From Zoogloea sp. (GTDB lineage Bacteria > Pseudomonadota > Gammaproteobacteria > Burkholderiales > Rhodocyclaceae), in assembly GCF_028693495.1 (NCBI RefSeq), contig NZ_JAQUVG010000027.1:1-35466 (forward strand): a stretch of 35,466 nucleotides of DNA, in the 5' to 3' direction. How positions within the stretch are numbered: the first letter of the stretch is position 1; each line of letters begins with the position of its first letter. Under the pieces are notes generated by a model. It saw only the letters and a program-made list of their open reading frames with translations, was not told where the DNA came from and made no database searches. This document shows positions 24,436 through 34,267 of the stretch, piece by piece. Both the position numbers and the translations under genes were made by a program.

Positions 24436-25008
24436 ATGACTCCGATAGCCGTTCCCCTGGCCCAGGCCTACAGGCTTCTCAATCACGGTCCCACCGTGCT
24501 CGTATCGTCTGCCCACGCCGGCCGGCGCAACGTGATGGCCGCCGCCTGGAGCATGCCCCTGGATTTTGATCCTCCCAAGGTGGCGGTGGTGATCGACAAG
24601 AGCACTCTGACCCGGACACTGATCGAGGCGTCCGGCGAGTTCGTGCTGGCCGTGCCGACCCGGGCCCTGGCCGAGACCACGCTGGCGGCAGGGTCCTGTT
24701 CCGGGCGGGACGGGGACAAATTTACTGCCCTGGAGTTCGATACTTTGCCGGCCAGCCGGGTGGCTGCGCCGCTGCCGGCAGGTTGCATTGCCTGGCTGGA
24801 GTGCCGGGTGCTGGACGAGCCCCATCTCCAGCGCACCTATGATCTGTTCCTGGCCGAGGTGGTGCTGGCCTGGGCTGACCCGGAAGTGTATTCCGAAGGG
24901 CGCTGGCATTTTCCGGCAGACGGCCGACGCAGCATCCACTATGTGGCGGGGGGCCAGTTCTTTGCCACAGGGGATGCTTTTGAGGTGGAGAGGTCAAAGG
25001 GATCGTGA
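24436..25008 (+). CDS. flavin reductase / flavoredoxin family FMN-binding protein
   Basis: 190 aa. FMN-binding split-barrel of the flavin reductase-like family (DIM6/NTAB): PTVLVSSAHAGRRNVMAAAW matches the N-terminal flavin-binding strand-loop, followed by PPKVAVVIDKSTLTRTLIEA and a G-EFVLAVP strand. No signal peptide. It starts 34 bp after speD in the same direction, with no clear terminator in between, so it may be read with the polyamine cluster; its ribosome site is weak. The electron acceptor is not predictable. Confidence 0.85.
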   Translation: MTPIAVPLAQAYRLLNHGPTVLVSSAHAGRRNVMAAAWSMPLDFDPPKVAVVIDKSTLTRTLIEASGEFVLAVPTRALAETTLAAGSCSGRDGDKFTALEFDTLPASRVAAPLPAGCIAWLECRVLDEPHLQRTYDLFLAEVVLAWADPEVYSEGRWHFPADGRRSIHYVAGGQFFATGDAFEVERSKGS

Positions 25009-25043
25009 GCGGAGGGCATCGGATGGCAGCATGCGCCATAAAA

Positions 25044-25094
25044 TTGTGCACTGCACAAAATAATCCTTGCATTGTTCTTTGTTGCAGTGCAACA
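25044..25094 (+). promoter_or_regulatory. two palindromic operators in the phasin promoter (PhaR-like)
   Basis: TTGTGCACTGCACAA (25044-25058) and TGTTGCAGTGCAACA (25080-25094) are near-perfect palindromes with TGC/GCA cores, 36 bp apart centre to centre. A possible -35 TTGCAT (25067-25072) lies between them and the second overlaps the place of the -10. TGC-n-GCA palindromes before phasin genes are typical of repression by PhaR, which is released by polyhydroxybutyrate. The assignment is by analogy. Confidence 0.6.
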
Positions 25095-25152
25095 TTAAGC
25101 CATACCGAAATTTAATTCGGTGATCGCAACCCACCCCACTGAGGAGATCATC

Positions 25153-25731
25153 ATGTCCCTGACCCCCGAGCAAATCATTGCCACCGCCAAAACCAACGCC
25201 GATGCTGGCCTGAAGAGTGCTTCCAGCTTCGTGAACACCCTGTTTGTCGCTGTTGAGCGTATTTCCAGCTTGAACCTGGCCACCGCCCGTGGCGCCTTTG
25301 ATGACGGCATCGCCTTCTCCAAGGCAGTCCTGGCCGCCAAGGATCCCAAGGCCCTGGCCGCCCTGAACCTGGCTGCCATCACCCCGGCCGTCGAAAAGTC
25401 CGTGGCCTATGGCCGCAGCCTGTCCGACATTTCCGGCGACACCCAGGAAGAGCTGACCAAACTGGTCGAGGCCGAGGCTGCTGCCCTCTCCAAGAGCATC
25501 GACGTGACTCTGGAAGGTGTGTTCAAGAACGCTCCTGCCGGTTCCGAGCCCGCCATCAAGGCGGTCAAGACGGCCATCGCCAACGCCAGCTCCGCCTACG
25601 AAGGTGCCCAGAAGGCCGCCAAGCAGGTTGCTGCTGCCGCGCAGGCCAGCGTTGAAAAGGCCACTGCCGTGGCCGTCGAGAACGTGGATAAGGGTGCCAA
25701 GGCTGCTGCCTCTGCCCTGAAGGTCGCCTGA
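25153..25731 (+). CDS. phaP: phasin, PHA granule-associated protein
   Basis: 192 aa from ATG 25153, with GAGGAG about seven bases before it. All-helical, Ala/Lys/Ser/Val-rich and without Cys or Trp; the phasin_2 core (LTPEQIIATAKTNADAGLKS, then FVNTLFVAVERISSLNLATAR) is followed by an Ala-rich coiled tail (AQKAAKQVAAAAQASVEKAT), as in betaproteobacterial phasins. It coats polyhydroxyalkanoate granules in the cytoplasm and limits their size. Codon use is strongly biased (CTG, GCC, AAG), suggesting high expression. Single-gene unit with its own operators and terminator. Confidence 0.93.
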   Translation: MSLTPEQIIATAKTNADAGLKSASSFVNTLFVAVERISSLNLATARGAFDDGIAFSKAVLAAKDPKALAALNLAAITPAVEKSVAYGRSLSDISGDTQEELTKLVEAEAAALSKSIDVTLEGVFKNAPAGSEPAIKAVKTAIANASSAYEGAQKAAKQVAAAAQASVEKATAVAVENVDKGAKAAASALKVA

Positions 25732-25762
25732 CCTTCCCGCCATCCTCCGGGATGACTGAAGA

Positions 25763-25786
25763 GGTCGCCGCAAGGCGGCCTTTTTG
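25763..25786 (+). terminator. rho-independent terminator after phasin
   Basis: GGTCGCC (25763-25769), loop GCAA, GGCGGCC (25774-25780), then TTTTT. Placed 32 bp after the phasin stop. Confidence 0.9.
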
Positions 25787-25837
25787 CTGTTGGTGTGCGC
25801 GGATGCACTGCGGCCAGAGGTCGTGTCCTGCCCGAGC

Positions 25838-28207
25838 TCAGGAGGGCTTGCGGTGGGCAAAGCTGCGCTGTGCCGCATCCAGGGCTTCAAGGCCTGTCTT
25901 TACCCGCGCGTCGAGCCCGGCGGGCGTCTGTCCGGTCAGCAGTGACAGAGCTTCATCCACCGTGGCGACTGCCCATACATGGAAGCGTCCGGCACGAACC
26001 GCAGCCACCACCTCTTCCGAGAGCATCAGCTGGTGACGGCTGGGTGCCGGGATCAGTACGCCCTGCTCCCCGTCCAGTCCCCGGGCCTGGCACAGGGCGA
26101 AAAAGCCTTCCACCTTGTCGTTGATGCCGCCCACCGGCTGAACCATACCGAACTGGTTCACTGATCCGGTCACCGCCAGCCCCTGGCGGATCGGCAGTCC
26201 GCCAATGGCTGACAGCAGGGCGGTCAACTCGGCCAGTGAGGCGCTGTCGCCTTCGATGCCTCCATAGGATTGTTCAAATACCAGGCTGGCCCGCAGGGAC
26301 AGGGGCTGGCTGCGGCCATGCCGGTGGCCCAGGAAGGCCGTCAGGATCAGGACGCCCTTGGAGTGGATCGGCCCGCCCATCTTCACTTCCCGTTCAACAT
26401 CCAGCACCTCTCCGTCGCCGGGCCGGACGGTGGCGGTGATGCGGACCGGATGGGCAAAGGTGGCCTCTCCGAGGGGGACGACGGCCAGCCCGTTAACCTG
26501 ACCCACATGGCTCCCCGTGCAGGCGACCAGCAACTGACCGCGCAGGATGGCGTCGAGGGCATGTCGGCGGAAGTGTTCGTTGCGCCGGCGGCGGGCGGCC
26601 AGGGCCTCTTCCACGTGGCCGCGTCCTACATGGAGGGCATCCGCCCGGGCGGCAAAGTGGTCGGCTTCCCGCATCAGGTCGTTCACTGGCTGGGTACGTG
26701 CTGACAGGCGCTCCCCATCCTCGGCCAGCCGGGCCGAATGTTCGATGATGCGGGCCACGGCGGCCGCGGTGAAGGGCCGCAATCCATCCCGGCGGGCCAG
26801 AGTCGCGATCAGCCGGGCATACGCGGAAGTGTTCTCCGCGGAGCGGACGATCTCACTCTCCAGGTCAGCGTTGATCCGGAACAGGGCAGGAAAGTCCGGA
26901 TCATGCTGGCTGAGGAGGTAGTAGATGAGGCGTTCCCCGATGAGCACCACCTTCAGGGTCAGGGGCATGGCTTCCGGTTCGATCTGAACGGTGCTGCCCA
27001 GGCCGAGCAGATCGGACAGGGATTCGATGCGTACCGCTGCGGCGGTCAGACTGCGCTTGAGTCCCTCCCAGGCATAGGGCTGGCTGAGCACTTTCAGGGC
27101 GTCGAGAACCAGGAACCCCCCGTTGGCCCGCTGCAGGGCTCCGGCCCGGATCAGGGTGAAATTGCTCATCAGGGTGCCCATGTGCACCATGTGCTCGATG
27201 TGTCCCACCAGATTCTGCAGGGTCGGGTGGTCTTCCCAGACCACTGGCCGCTGGCCGTCGGCCGGGTTTTCCACGAGCAGGTTTACCAGGTAGCGCTGAA
27301 CGGTGATCATCCCGGAGTAAGTGGTGGTCTCCGTGTCACCTTCACTGTGGGTAGACTCCCGCAGGGACTCCCCGCTGTCGAGGATGTCCTGCAGCACGCC
27401 GTCCAGGTAGGTCTGCACGACCGGCAGGTCATCAAAGCGTTTTCTGAGGTCGGCGACCAGATGGGTGACGGTGACCTGAAGGGCTTCTCTTCCCGCCTCG
27501 CGGATCCGTTGCTGGAGGCACCGGCGCATCCGTGGAAAGTCGTTCATGGTTTCATGGAAACGTTCCCGCAGGCTGCGCGTGTGGCTCTGCAGTGTCTGCT
27601 GACGCTCTTCCGGCAGGGCCGAAAACTCTTCCGGATTCATCGGGCTTTCGTCATCCTTCATCGGTACGAAGGCGAAGCCACCCGGGGTGCGCACCAGCAC
27701 GACACCTTGTCCCAGAGCTTCCTGGGCGAGGGCCTGCAGAGCAGCTTCTTCCTGCTGCTTTTCTTCGTCCTGCATGGCTTCAAGGCGTCGCCGGTAGTCG
27801 TCGCTCTCGAATACCGCTGCGATGGCCGGAATCAGTTCCTCGACGAAGTGCTGCATCGCGTCCCGGAATCCGGCCCCACGGCCACAGGGGAGGCGCAGCA
27901 GGCGTGGGTGTTCCGGGGCGGAGAAGTCGAAGACGTAACACCAGTCTGCGGGCATTGTCCCTTCATGACGCTCTTCTTCCAGTAGCTGGCGCACGATGGC
28001 GTGGCGGCCGCTACCCGGTTCGCCCAGCACGAAGAGGTTATACCCCGGATGGTGCATGTCCAGGCCCATGTGGAGGGCCTCCACCGCCCGTTGCTGGATC
28101 TGCCCGGGGGGCAGGTCGGCCAGCTCGTCACTGGTCACGAAGCCCAGGTCGTCCGGGATACAGGTGACGTAAAGGGCTTCGGGAGGAAGGGCGGTGGGTA
28201 AGGGCAT
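25838..28207 (-). CDS. Lon-like protease (AAA_32/LonB-YcbZ type) with atypical ATP-binding site
   Basis: 789 aa from ATG 28207 (GAGG eight bases upstream; the longer open frame upstream of it is not protein-like). The N-terminal part has a degenerate Walker A GEPGSGRH (R-H in place of K-S/T), a long coiled helical insertion (~150-260; RRLEAMQDEEKQQEEAALQA), an AAA_32 core (LRQANGGFLVLDA-like: RANGGFLVLDALKVLSQPYA) and the C-terminal Lon protease domain with the Ser of GGIEGDSASLAELTALL and the Lys of GGINDKVEG. The protease dyad is intact. Cytoplasmic ATP-dependent or possibly ATP-independent proteolysis; substrates unknown. Divergent from the ADP-ribosylglycohydrolase-like gene. Confidence 0.9.
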   Translation of the reverse strand: MPLPTALPPEALYVTCIPDDLGFVTSDELADLPPGQIQQRAVEALHMGLDMHHPGYNLFVLGEPGSGRHAIVRQLLEEERHEGTMPADWCYVFDFSAPEHPRLLRLPCGRGAGFRDAMQHFVEELIPAIAAVFESDDYRRRLEAMQDEEKQQEEAALQALAQEALGQGVVLVRTPGGFAFVPMKDDESPMNPEEFSALPEERQQTLQSHTRSLRERFHETMNDFPRMRRCLQQRIREAGREALQVTVTHLVADLRKRFDDLPVVQTYLDGVLQDILDSGESLRESTHSEGDTETTTYSGMITVQRYLVNLLVENPADGQRPVVWEDHPTLQNLVGHIEHMVHMGTLMSNFTLIRAGALQRANGGFLVLDALKVLSQPYAWEGLKRSLTAAAVRIESLSDLLGLGSTVQIEPEAMPLTLKVVLIGERLIYYLLSQHDPDFPALFRINADLESEIVRSAENTSAYARLIATLARRDGLRPFTAAAVARIIEHSARLAEDGERLSARTQPVNDLMREADHFAARADALHVGRGHVEEALAARRRRNEHFRRHALDAILRGQLLVACTGSHVGQVNGLAVVPLGEATFAHPVRITATVRPGDGEVLDVEREVKMGGPIHSKGVLILTAFLGHRHGRSQPLSLRASLVFEQSYGGIEGDSASLAELTALLSAIGGLPIRQGLAVTGSVNQFGMVQPVGGINDKVEGFFALCQARGLDGEQGVLIPAPSRHQLMLSEEVVAAVRAGRFHVWAVATVDEALSLLTGQTPAGLDARVKTGLEALDAAQRSFAHRKPS

Positions 28208-28603
28208 GGGGAGACCTCGCGGGGAACCGTGCCTCCAGCATAACCCTGGAAACGGCAGTTGACCCCTTTCCGTAACCTCAAGAACTGCCTGAATACAGGC
28301 TTTTGTACCTTCGCCGACGTTCACCCGGAGGGCGGCCCTGCCACTCGCCCGCTGGCACGCCTCGACGGGCTCCTGGCTTTGTGGCTCCTCTGCAGGCATG
28401 GGCCTGCCGCGTTGTCGCTTCGCGTCAGAGACCCGCTCAGAAGCACTCACAAGCGCCTCCAACTGCCGTTTCCAGGATGATCCGTCCCCGCGGGGTCGGC
28501 CACTCGTCCGGTCTGCCTTGCGCCTGGCCGATGGGCGGGCCACCATGGCAGCATGGGCCCCGGGTGCCGGTGGCCGTTTTCCCTTTGTGCGAAGGAGCGT
28601 TCC
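28208..28603. other. 396-bp divergent intergenic region
   Basis: Lies between the protease (leftward) and the ADP-ribosylglycohydrolase homologue (rightward). It contains a 17-bp perfect inverted repeat 198 bp apart (separate entry) and a small GCCTG-AATA-CAGGC-TTTT hairpin at 28287-28304. GAAGGAG at 28591-28597 is the ribosome site of the rightward gene. No further gene is seen. Confidence 0.6.
28245..28476. repeat. 17-bp perfect inverted repeats flanking a 198-bp segment
   Basis: CCTGGAAACGGCAGTTG at 28245-28261 is exactly the reverse complement of 28460-28476. The flanks (TAAC before, ATGA after) show no target duplication. A small MITE-like element, an invertible promoter segment or two operators for one regulator are all possible. 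Confidence 0.75.
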
Positions 28604-29689
28604 ATGCCCACCACTTCTCTGCAGGACCGTGCCATCGGCGCGTTGATGGGGGCCTTCATCGGTGATGCCCTGGCCCTGGGCCCCCACTGGTACTACGATC
28701 TGGAACAAATGCGGGCTGACTACGGGCCGTGGATCAGGGAGTACACCACGCCCCGCCCTGACCGTTACCACGCTGGTCTCAAGGCGGGACAAGCTTCCCA
28801 GTCCGGTCTTCTGCTGGCTCTGACTCTGGACTCCCTGGTGGCCTGCGGCGGATATGACGAAACGGATTTCTGTCGCCGCCTGGATCAGGACTTCTTTCCC
28901 CTGGTGGATGGTTCGCCCATGGCGGGCCCTGGCGGGTACACCAGCCAGTCGATCCGGGAGGCCTGGCGCAAGCGGGTAGGGGAGGGGCAGCCCTGGGGGC
29001 ACTGTGGTGGCAACGCCGATACCACGGAGGCGGCGGAACGGGGTTTGGCGATCGCCGTGCGCCTGGCCCTGCGACCGGCTGAGCTGGCGGCTGCGGTGAC
29101 CCGCAACACCTTGCTGACCCAGACCGACGGAACGGTCGTGGCCATGACGGTGGCGTTCTGTGCAGTCCTGGGAATGCTGGTGGAGGGGGCCCCTCTGGAT
29201 GGGGAGATTTCCGCCCGCCTGATGGCTCGGGTTAAGGCGGGAGAGCTGCCTTTTCATGCGGTGACCCGGGGAGCGCTTGGGGCGCCTTTGCCCGGGCAGC
29301 CGGAGGCCCCTGCGGGCGGGCGCTTTCCCTCACCGGATGCCTTGCTGGGTCCGTCGGCCTACGCTCGGGCGGCACGGGACCCGGACATCCGTATCGAACC
29401 CGCCTGGAAGGCCTCCCTGGTGTATGGGCTGCCCTGCGCGGTGTATCACCAGTTTCCGGCCGCCTATTACCTGGCAGCCCGCTTTTCCGACGACTTCGAG
29501 TCGGCAGTGCTGCACGCTGTCAATGGGGGGGGCCAGAACCAGGCCCGAGCCATTCTGGCCGGGGCGCTGGCGGGAGCCCAGGTGGGCCTGGCGGGGATTC
29601 CTTCCCGTTTCCTCTCAGGGCTGGACAATGCAGAGGGCCTGCTTCAGCAGGCCCGCCGGCTGGCAGCCAGGATGGCCGCTGATCATTGA
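28604..29689 (+). CDS. ADP-ribosylglycohydrolase family protein, probably without the usual metal site
   Basis: 361 aa. ARH-family proteins remove ADP-ribose from proteins or dinitrogenase reductase using two Mg ions. The fold is clear: ALMGAFIGDALALGPHWYYD at the start and GGGQNQARAILAGALAGAQV at the end. The metal-binding signatures are altered, however: the TDDT-type motif is replaced by ASQS (in KAGQASQSGLLLALTLDSL) and the C-terminal D-TD motif by QNQA. It may be a divergent enzyme class or a non-catalytic binding protein related to J1-crystallin-like members. GAAGGAG at 28591-28597 fixes the start. Confidence 0.85.
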   Translation: MPTTSLQDRAIGALMGAFIGDALALGPHWYYDLEQMRADYGPWIREYTTPRPDRYHAGLKAGQASQSGLLLALTLDSLVACGGYDETDFCRRLDQDFFPLVDGSPMAGPGGYTSQSIREAWRKRVGEGQPWGHCGGNADTTEAAERGLAIAVRLALRPAELAAAVTRNTLLTQTDGTVVAMTVAFCAVLGMLVEGAPLDGEISARLMARVKAGELPFHAVTRGALGAPLPGQPEAPAGGRFPSPDALLGPSAYARAARDPDIRIEPAWKASLVYGLPCAVYHQFPAAYYLAARFSDDFESAVLHAVNGGGQNQARAILAGALAGAQVGLAGIPSRFLSGLDNAEGLLQQARRLAARMAADH

Positions 29690-29698
29690 ACCGGGTGC

Positions 29699-30013
29699 TC
29701 AGCAGTGGCCCTTCCTGGCCTGGCCCGGAGGGCAGTGACCTTCGTGACGGTGTTTTTTCCCCCCGCCCGGATGGGGGCCGCAATGCCCCCGGAAGTCCTT
29801 TTTACCCTGGTAACGGTGACAGTTGTCGTTCCACCAGCGTTCGTCCCGCCAGCGGCCGCCATCCCAGTAGCGGCCGCGGGGGTCCCGGTCTCCGATGTAG
29901 AGGGACATGCCTGGGGTCCGGATGCTCAGGTCCACATCGAGGCCTGCTGCCTGAGCGGGCACTGCCGCCAGCCAGGTCAGCAAGGTCAGGGGAAGCAGGA
30001 GTGACGTGCGCAT
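29699..30013 (-). CDS. secreted DUF2502 (YpeC-like) protein
   Basis: 104 aa. Signal peptide MRTSLLLPLTLLTWLAAVPAQAAG, then SLYIGDRDPRGRYWDGGRWR, the DUF2502 hallmark, and a His/Lys/Gly/Cys-rich tail (HCGPHPGGGKKHRHEGHCPP). The His-rich tail could bind metals. Periplasmic, function unknown in the family. Converges with the ADP-ribosylglycohydrolase-like gene (9 bp between stops) and no hairpin terminator is obvious. Confidence 0.8.
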   Translation of the reverse strand: MRTSLLLPLTLLTWLAAVPAQAAGLDVDLSIRTPGMSLYIGDRDPRGRYWDGGRWRDERWWNDNCHRYQGKKDFRGHCGPHPGGGKKHRHEGHCPPGQARKGHC

Positions 30014-30430
30014 GAAGCCTCCAGTGTTGTTTGTCCGAGGTCCTACTATACGCCCGGATCTGCGACCCGGAAGAACCGGTGCCGGAGCTCATGGGGGTCA
30101 GGATTGCCCGTTCTCCTTGAATGCCTTTGTGGGCGGCAAGGGAGCGAGCGCACTGCAGGGGTGCATCGATGCGGCCACCACCTACGGGGAACTGCGCGAC
30201 CTTGGAGACGAGTGCTACCACGTCATTGTCAGCAGCCGGGATGGCCGGCGGGAGGCCGGGCAACTGCGCGGTCAGTTGCCCGAGCTCATCTCGCTGTGGC
30301 TGTCCAGGGGCCAACTCCATCGGCGTACTTGGTGGTTCCGGAGGACTGAATGCTTACCGGGGCGTCCTCGTGGCAGGCGGGGTGCTTGGTTTCCGGATAA
30401 ACGCCGATGGTCCGGCCCAGGCGGCTGGCC
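30014..30430. other. 417-bp stretch without a convincing gene
   Basis: Lies between the DUF2502 start and the selO stop. Open frames exist on both strands because of high G+C, but none has a ribosome site or recognisable domain. A plus-strand piece around 30150-30310 (LQGCIDAATTYGELRDLGDE) looks somewhat protein-like and could be a relic of a lost gene; I cannot support more. It must hold the DUF2502 promoter. Confidence 0.4.
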
Positions 30431-31915
30431 TCAACTGGAGCAGCTCACTTCGAGGTCGTGGGCCCAGTCCGGCGGTGGGGCGGCGAAGTGTGCGTTGCCA
30501 GGCTGCTCGTCGAAGGGGCGGGACAGGCAGTCCTGCACGGCGGCGACTTCGCTGAAGTCGCCCGCCCGGGCTGCACGGATGGCCGACTCGGCGATCCAGT
30601 TGCGCAGCACGAACTTCGGGTTGATGGCCATCATGGCGTCTTGGCGCTTGTTGTCGGGACGTCCTTCGGCGCCCAGGCGGGCGCGCCACAGGGTGAGCCA
30701 GGCGTCGGCGGCGTCCCGGTCGATGAAGAGATCCCGTACCGGAGCGTCTGTGCCGGGACGGTCGGTGTCGTCCACCCGGGCGGGCAGGTGTCCGAGCTGG
30801 CGGAAGAACAGGGTGAAGTCCGGGTGGTGGCGCTGCAGCAGGTCGAAGGTCTCGCCGATGAAGTCTTCGTCACCGGGAAGGGCCTGAGCCAGGCCCAGCT
30901 TGGCGCGGAAGAGGTCCATGAAGCGCTGCTCGAAGGCTGGGGCGTAGCTTTCCTCGATGGCGGCCTGGACGGCGGCGGGCTCGCCTACCAGGGTCGACAG
31001 GGCGTGCCCCAGGGCATACAGGTTCCAGTGGCCGATCTGGGGCTGAGCCTTGTAGCTGTAGCGGCCCCGGTCGTCCGAGTGGTTGCAGATGTGGCCCGCA
31101 TCGAAGGCGTCCATGAAGCCGAAGGGGCCGTAATCCAGGGTCAGGCCGAGGATGGACATGTTGTCGGTGTTCATCACCCCGTGCATGAAGCCCACGGCCT
31201 GCCAGGCCGCAATCAGCTCCGCGGTGCGCCGGGCCACATCCCTGAGCAGGGCATCGTAGGGGTTGTCCGCCTCCCTGCATTCGGGGCGGAAGCGGTCGAT
31301 CACGTAGTCGGCGAGCTGGCGCAGGGCCTCTCCCTTGCCCTGGGCGGCCCAGTGTTCGAAGGAGCCGAAGCGGATGAAGCTGGGGGCGAGGCGGGTACAG
31401 ACCGCGGCGGTCTCGATGCTTTCCCGCCGCACCGGGGCGTGGGAGCCCACCACGCAGAGGGCCCGGGTGGTGGGAATGCCGAGGGCTGCCATGGCCTCGG
31501 AGCACAGGAACTCGCGGATGCTCGAGCGCAGTACCGCCCGGCCGTCGGCGAAGCGGGAGTAAGGGGTCTGGCCGGCGCCCTTCAACTGGATTTCCCAGCC
31601 GGTGGCCGGCCCGGCCACCTCGCCCAGCAGATGGGCCCGACCATCCCCGAGCTGGCCGGCCCAGACCCCGAACTGGTGACCGGAATACACCGCCGCCAGG
31701 GGTTCGCTGCCGGGCATCAGCCGGTTCCCGGCGAACACTTCCGGAAACTCGGGCCGGGCCAACTGGTCCGGAGCCAGGCCGATCAGGCTGGCGGCGGCGG
31801 GGCTGACACCCACCAGGTAAGGGGCTGCCAGGGGCTCGGGAGACAGGCGGGTGTAAAAGTTGGCAGGCAGCCGCGCGAAGGCATTGTCGAAGGGCAGGGT
31901 TTCGAGGGTATGCAT
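30431..31915 (-). CDS. selO: protein adenylyltransferase SelO (YdiU)
   Basis: 494 aa. Pseudokinase-fold enzyme that transfers AMP to Ser/Thr/Tyr of redox-related proteins. Typical features: start [17 protein letters not shown], the [20 protein letters not shown] segment, and the active-site region [20 protein letters not shown] with FGFMDAF. The C-terminus ends EVSCSS, the position where some eukaryotic homologues carry selenocysteine and where E. coli has a redox-sensing Cys. Cytoplasmic. Full length; ATG 31915. Monocistronic as far as seen. Confidence 0.95.
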   Translation of the reverse strand: MHTLETLPFDNAFARLPANFYTRLSPEPLAAPYLVGVSPAAASLIGLAPDQLARPEFPEVFAGNRLMPGSEPLAAVYSGHQFGVWAGQLGDGRAHLLGEVAGPATGWEIQLKGAGQTPYSRFADGRAVLRSSIREFLCSEAMAALGIPTTRALCVVGSHAPVRRESIETAAVCTRLAPSFIRFGSFEHWAAQGKGEALRQLADYVIDRFRPECREADNPYDALLRDVARRTAELIAAWQAVGFMHGVMNTDNMSILGLTLDYGPFGFMDAFDAGHICNHSDDRGRYSYKAQPQIGHWNLYALGHALSTLVGEPAAVQAAIEESYAPAFEQRFMDLFRAKLGLAQALPGDEDFIGETFDLLQRHHPDFTLFFRQLGHLPARVDDTDRPGTDAPVRDLFIDRDAADAWLTLWRARLGAEGRPDNKRQDAMMAINPKFVLRNWIAESAIRAARAGDFSEVAAVQDCLSRPFDEQPGNAHFAAPPPDWAHDLEVSCSS

Positions 31916-32059
31916 GGCTCTCTGGGGGCGGGGGTCGGGGAATGTGTGATGCTTCCGGTCATCTGCGGGGTGGCGTCCGGAAGTAGCTGTCGATTTCCGA
32001 CTATTTTAGTCTGGTATGGTTCGTCGCGCAGAGGTTTCCATGGATGGGTCGAGAGAGGG

Positions 32060-32422
32060 CTAACCGAGCGGACGCAGTTCGGCCCGCTCGGCATCGGAGA
32101 GGAGGCGCGAACGGGTCGTGAACGCTTTGCCACGGCCGCAGTCCAGGGAGAAGTCCCCTCCGTTGCCCGGCTGTACGTCCAGGATGAGCTGGCTGCTTTC
32201 GTAGTACTGGAATTCCTGGTGGCCGAGCCAGAACCCAGCACCACCCACCTCGCCAAGATGCAGCATGGTCTGGCCGGGCAGCACCTCGCCGACCTTGTAG
32301 CAGTTGGGTACGCTCCCGTCGCAGCAGCCTCCGGAGAGGAGAAACATCACCGGACCATGCTCGGCACGGAGTTCATCGATGAAGGCCAGGGCGGCGTCGG
32401 TGGCAATGATGCGTTCGATCAT
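32060..32422 (-). CDS. DUF779 protein associated with acetaldehyde dehydrogenase
   Basis: 120 aa from ATG 32422 (AAGGAG 8 bases upstream). DUF779 hallmark LLSGGCCDGSVPNCYKVGEV and the later QYYESSQLILDVQPGNGGDF are clear. The family is nearly always next to aldB/exaC/acoD-type aldehyde dehydrogenase and probably helps its function or maturation; the Cys pair and Cys at PNC might bind a metal. It follows the dehydrogenase on the same strand with a terminator hairpin in between, which should lower its transcription relative to the dehydrogenase. Confidence 0.9.
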   Translation of the reverse strand: MIERIIATDAALAFIDELRAEHGPVMFLLSGGCCDGSVPNCYKVGEVLPGQTMLHLGEVGGAGFWLGHQEFQYYESSQLILDVQPGNGGDFSLDCGRGKAFTTRSRLLSDAERAELRPLG

Positions 32423-32446
32423 GGGGCTCTCCTTGGGGGATGCACG

Positions 32447-32475
32447 AAAAAAACGGGGCGAGAAACCTCGCCCCG
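32447..32475 (-). terminator. intrinsic terminator between aldehyde dehydrogenase and DUF779
   Basis: On the minus strand CGGGGCGAG-GTTT-CTCGCCCCG is followed by TTTTTTT. It lies about 40 bp after the dehydrogenase stop and 25 bp before the DUF779 start, so DUF779 would depend on read-through or on a very close promoter. Confidence 0.85.
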
Positions 32476-32513
32476 CAACACCTTGCCTTACACGTACTGC
32501 AACGATTGAAGGA

Positions 32514-34034
<1,521 letters not shown>

Positions 34035-34090
34035 GGTATCTCCTCCTGGATTTGGTTCGAAAACGCTTCCTGAGCGCTCGAGCTACAACA

Positions 34091-34105
34091 GCAGGGCCCA
34101 TGCCA
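34091..34105 (-). promoter_or_regulatory. sigma-54 (-24/-12) promoter of the aldehyde dehydrogenase
   Basis: Read on the minus strand: TGGCATGGGCCCTGCT. The GG and GC pairs have the required 10-base separation and the -24 half is close to TGGCAC. The expected transcription start is about 45 bases before the ATG. Confidence 0.7.
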
Positions 34106-34200
34106 GTCCCCGATCAAGCCTGGCTATGCGTGCAAAAACGTTGTTTATCAGCGTGTTGCGGTTTGTGCGTCAGCATGATGCGACGCCGCAATGCTCAGAC

Positions 34201-34252
34201 TGGAGTGTTCATTTGTGGAGCATCTGCTCCATGCCAGGTGCACGCTGGAGCA
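34201..34252 (-). promoter_or_regulatory. TGGAGCA palindrome cluster upstream of the sigma-54 promoter
   Basis: A perfect palindrome TGGAGCA-TC-TGCTCCA lies at 34216-34231, with a further TGGAGCA at 34246-34252 and TGGAGTG at 34201-34207. It is roughly 100-150 bases upstream of the -24 box, where enhancer-binding activators of sigma-54 promoters sit. Confidence 0.55.
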
Positions 34253-34267
34253 GCAAACCCAGTCAGC

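Noticed and set aside
26738-27985. 415-codon plus-strand open frame inside the Lon-like gene
   Set aside because: Antisense shadow of a well-supported protease gene.
30006-30887. Long plus-strand open frame across the selO 3' region
   Set aside because: Most of it is antisense to selO and has no family resemblance; it is open because of high G+C. Only the first part could be a gene relic, noted as an intergenic stretch.
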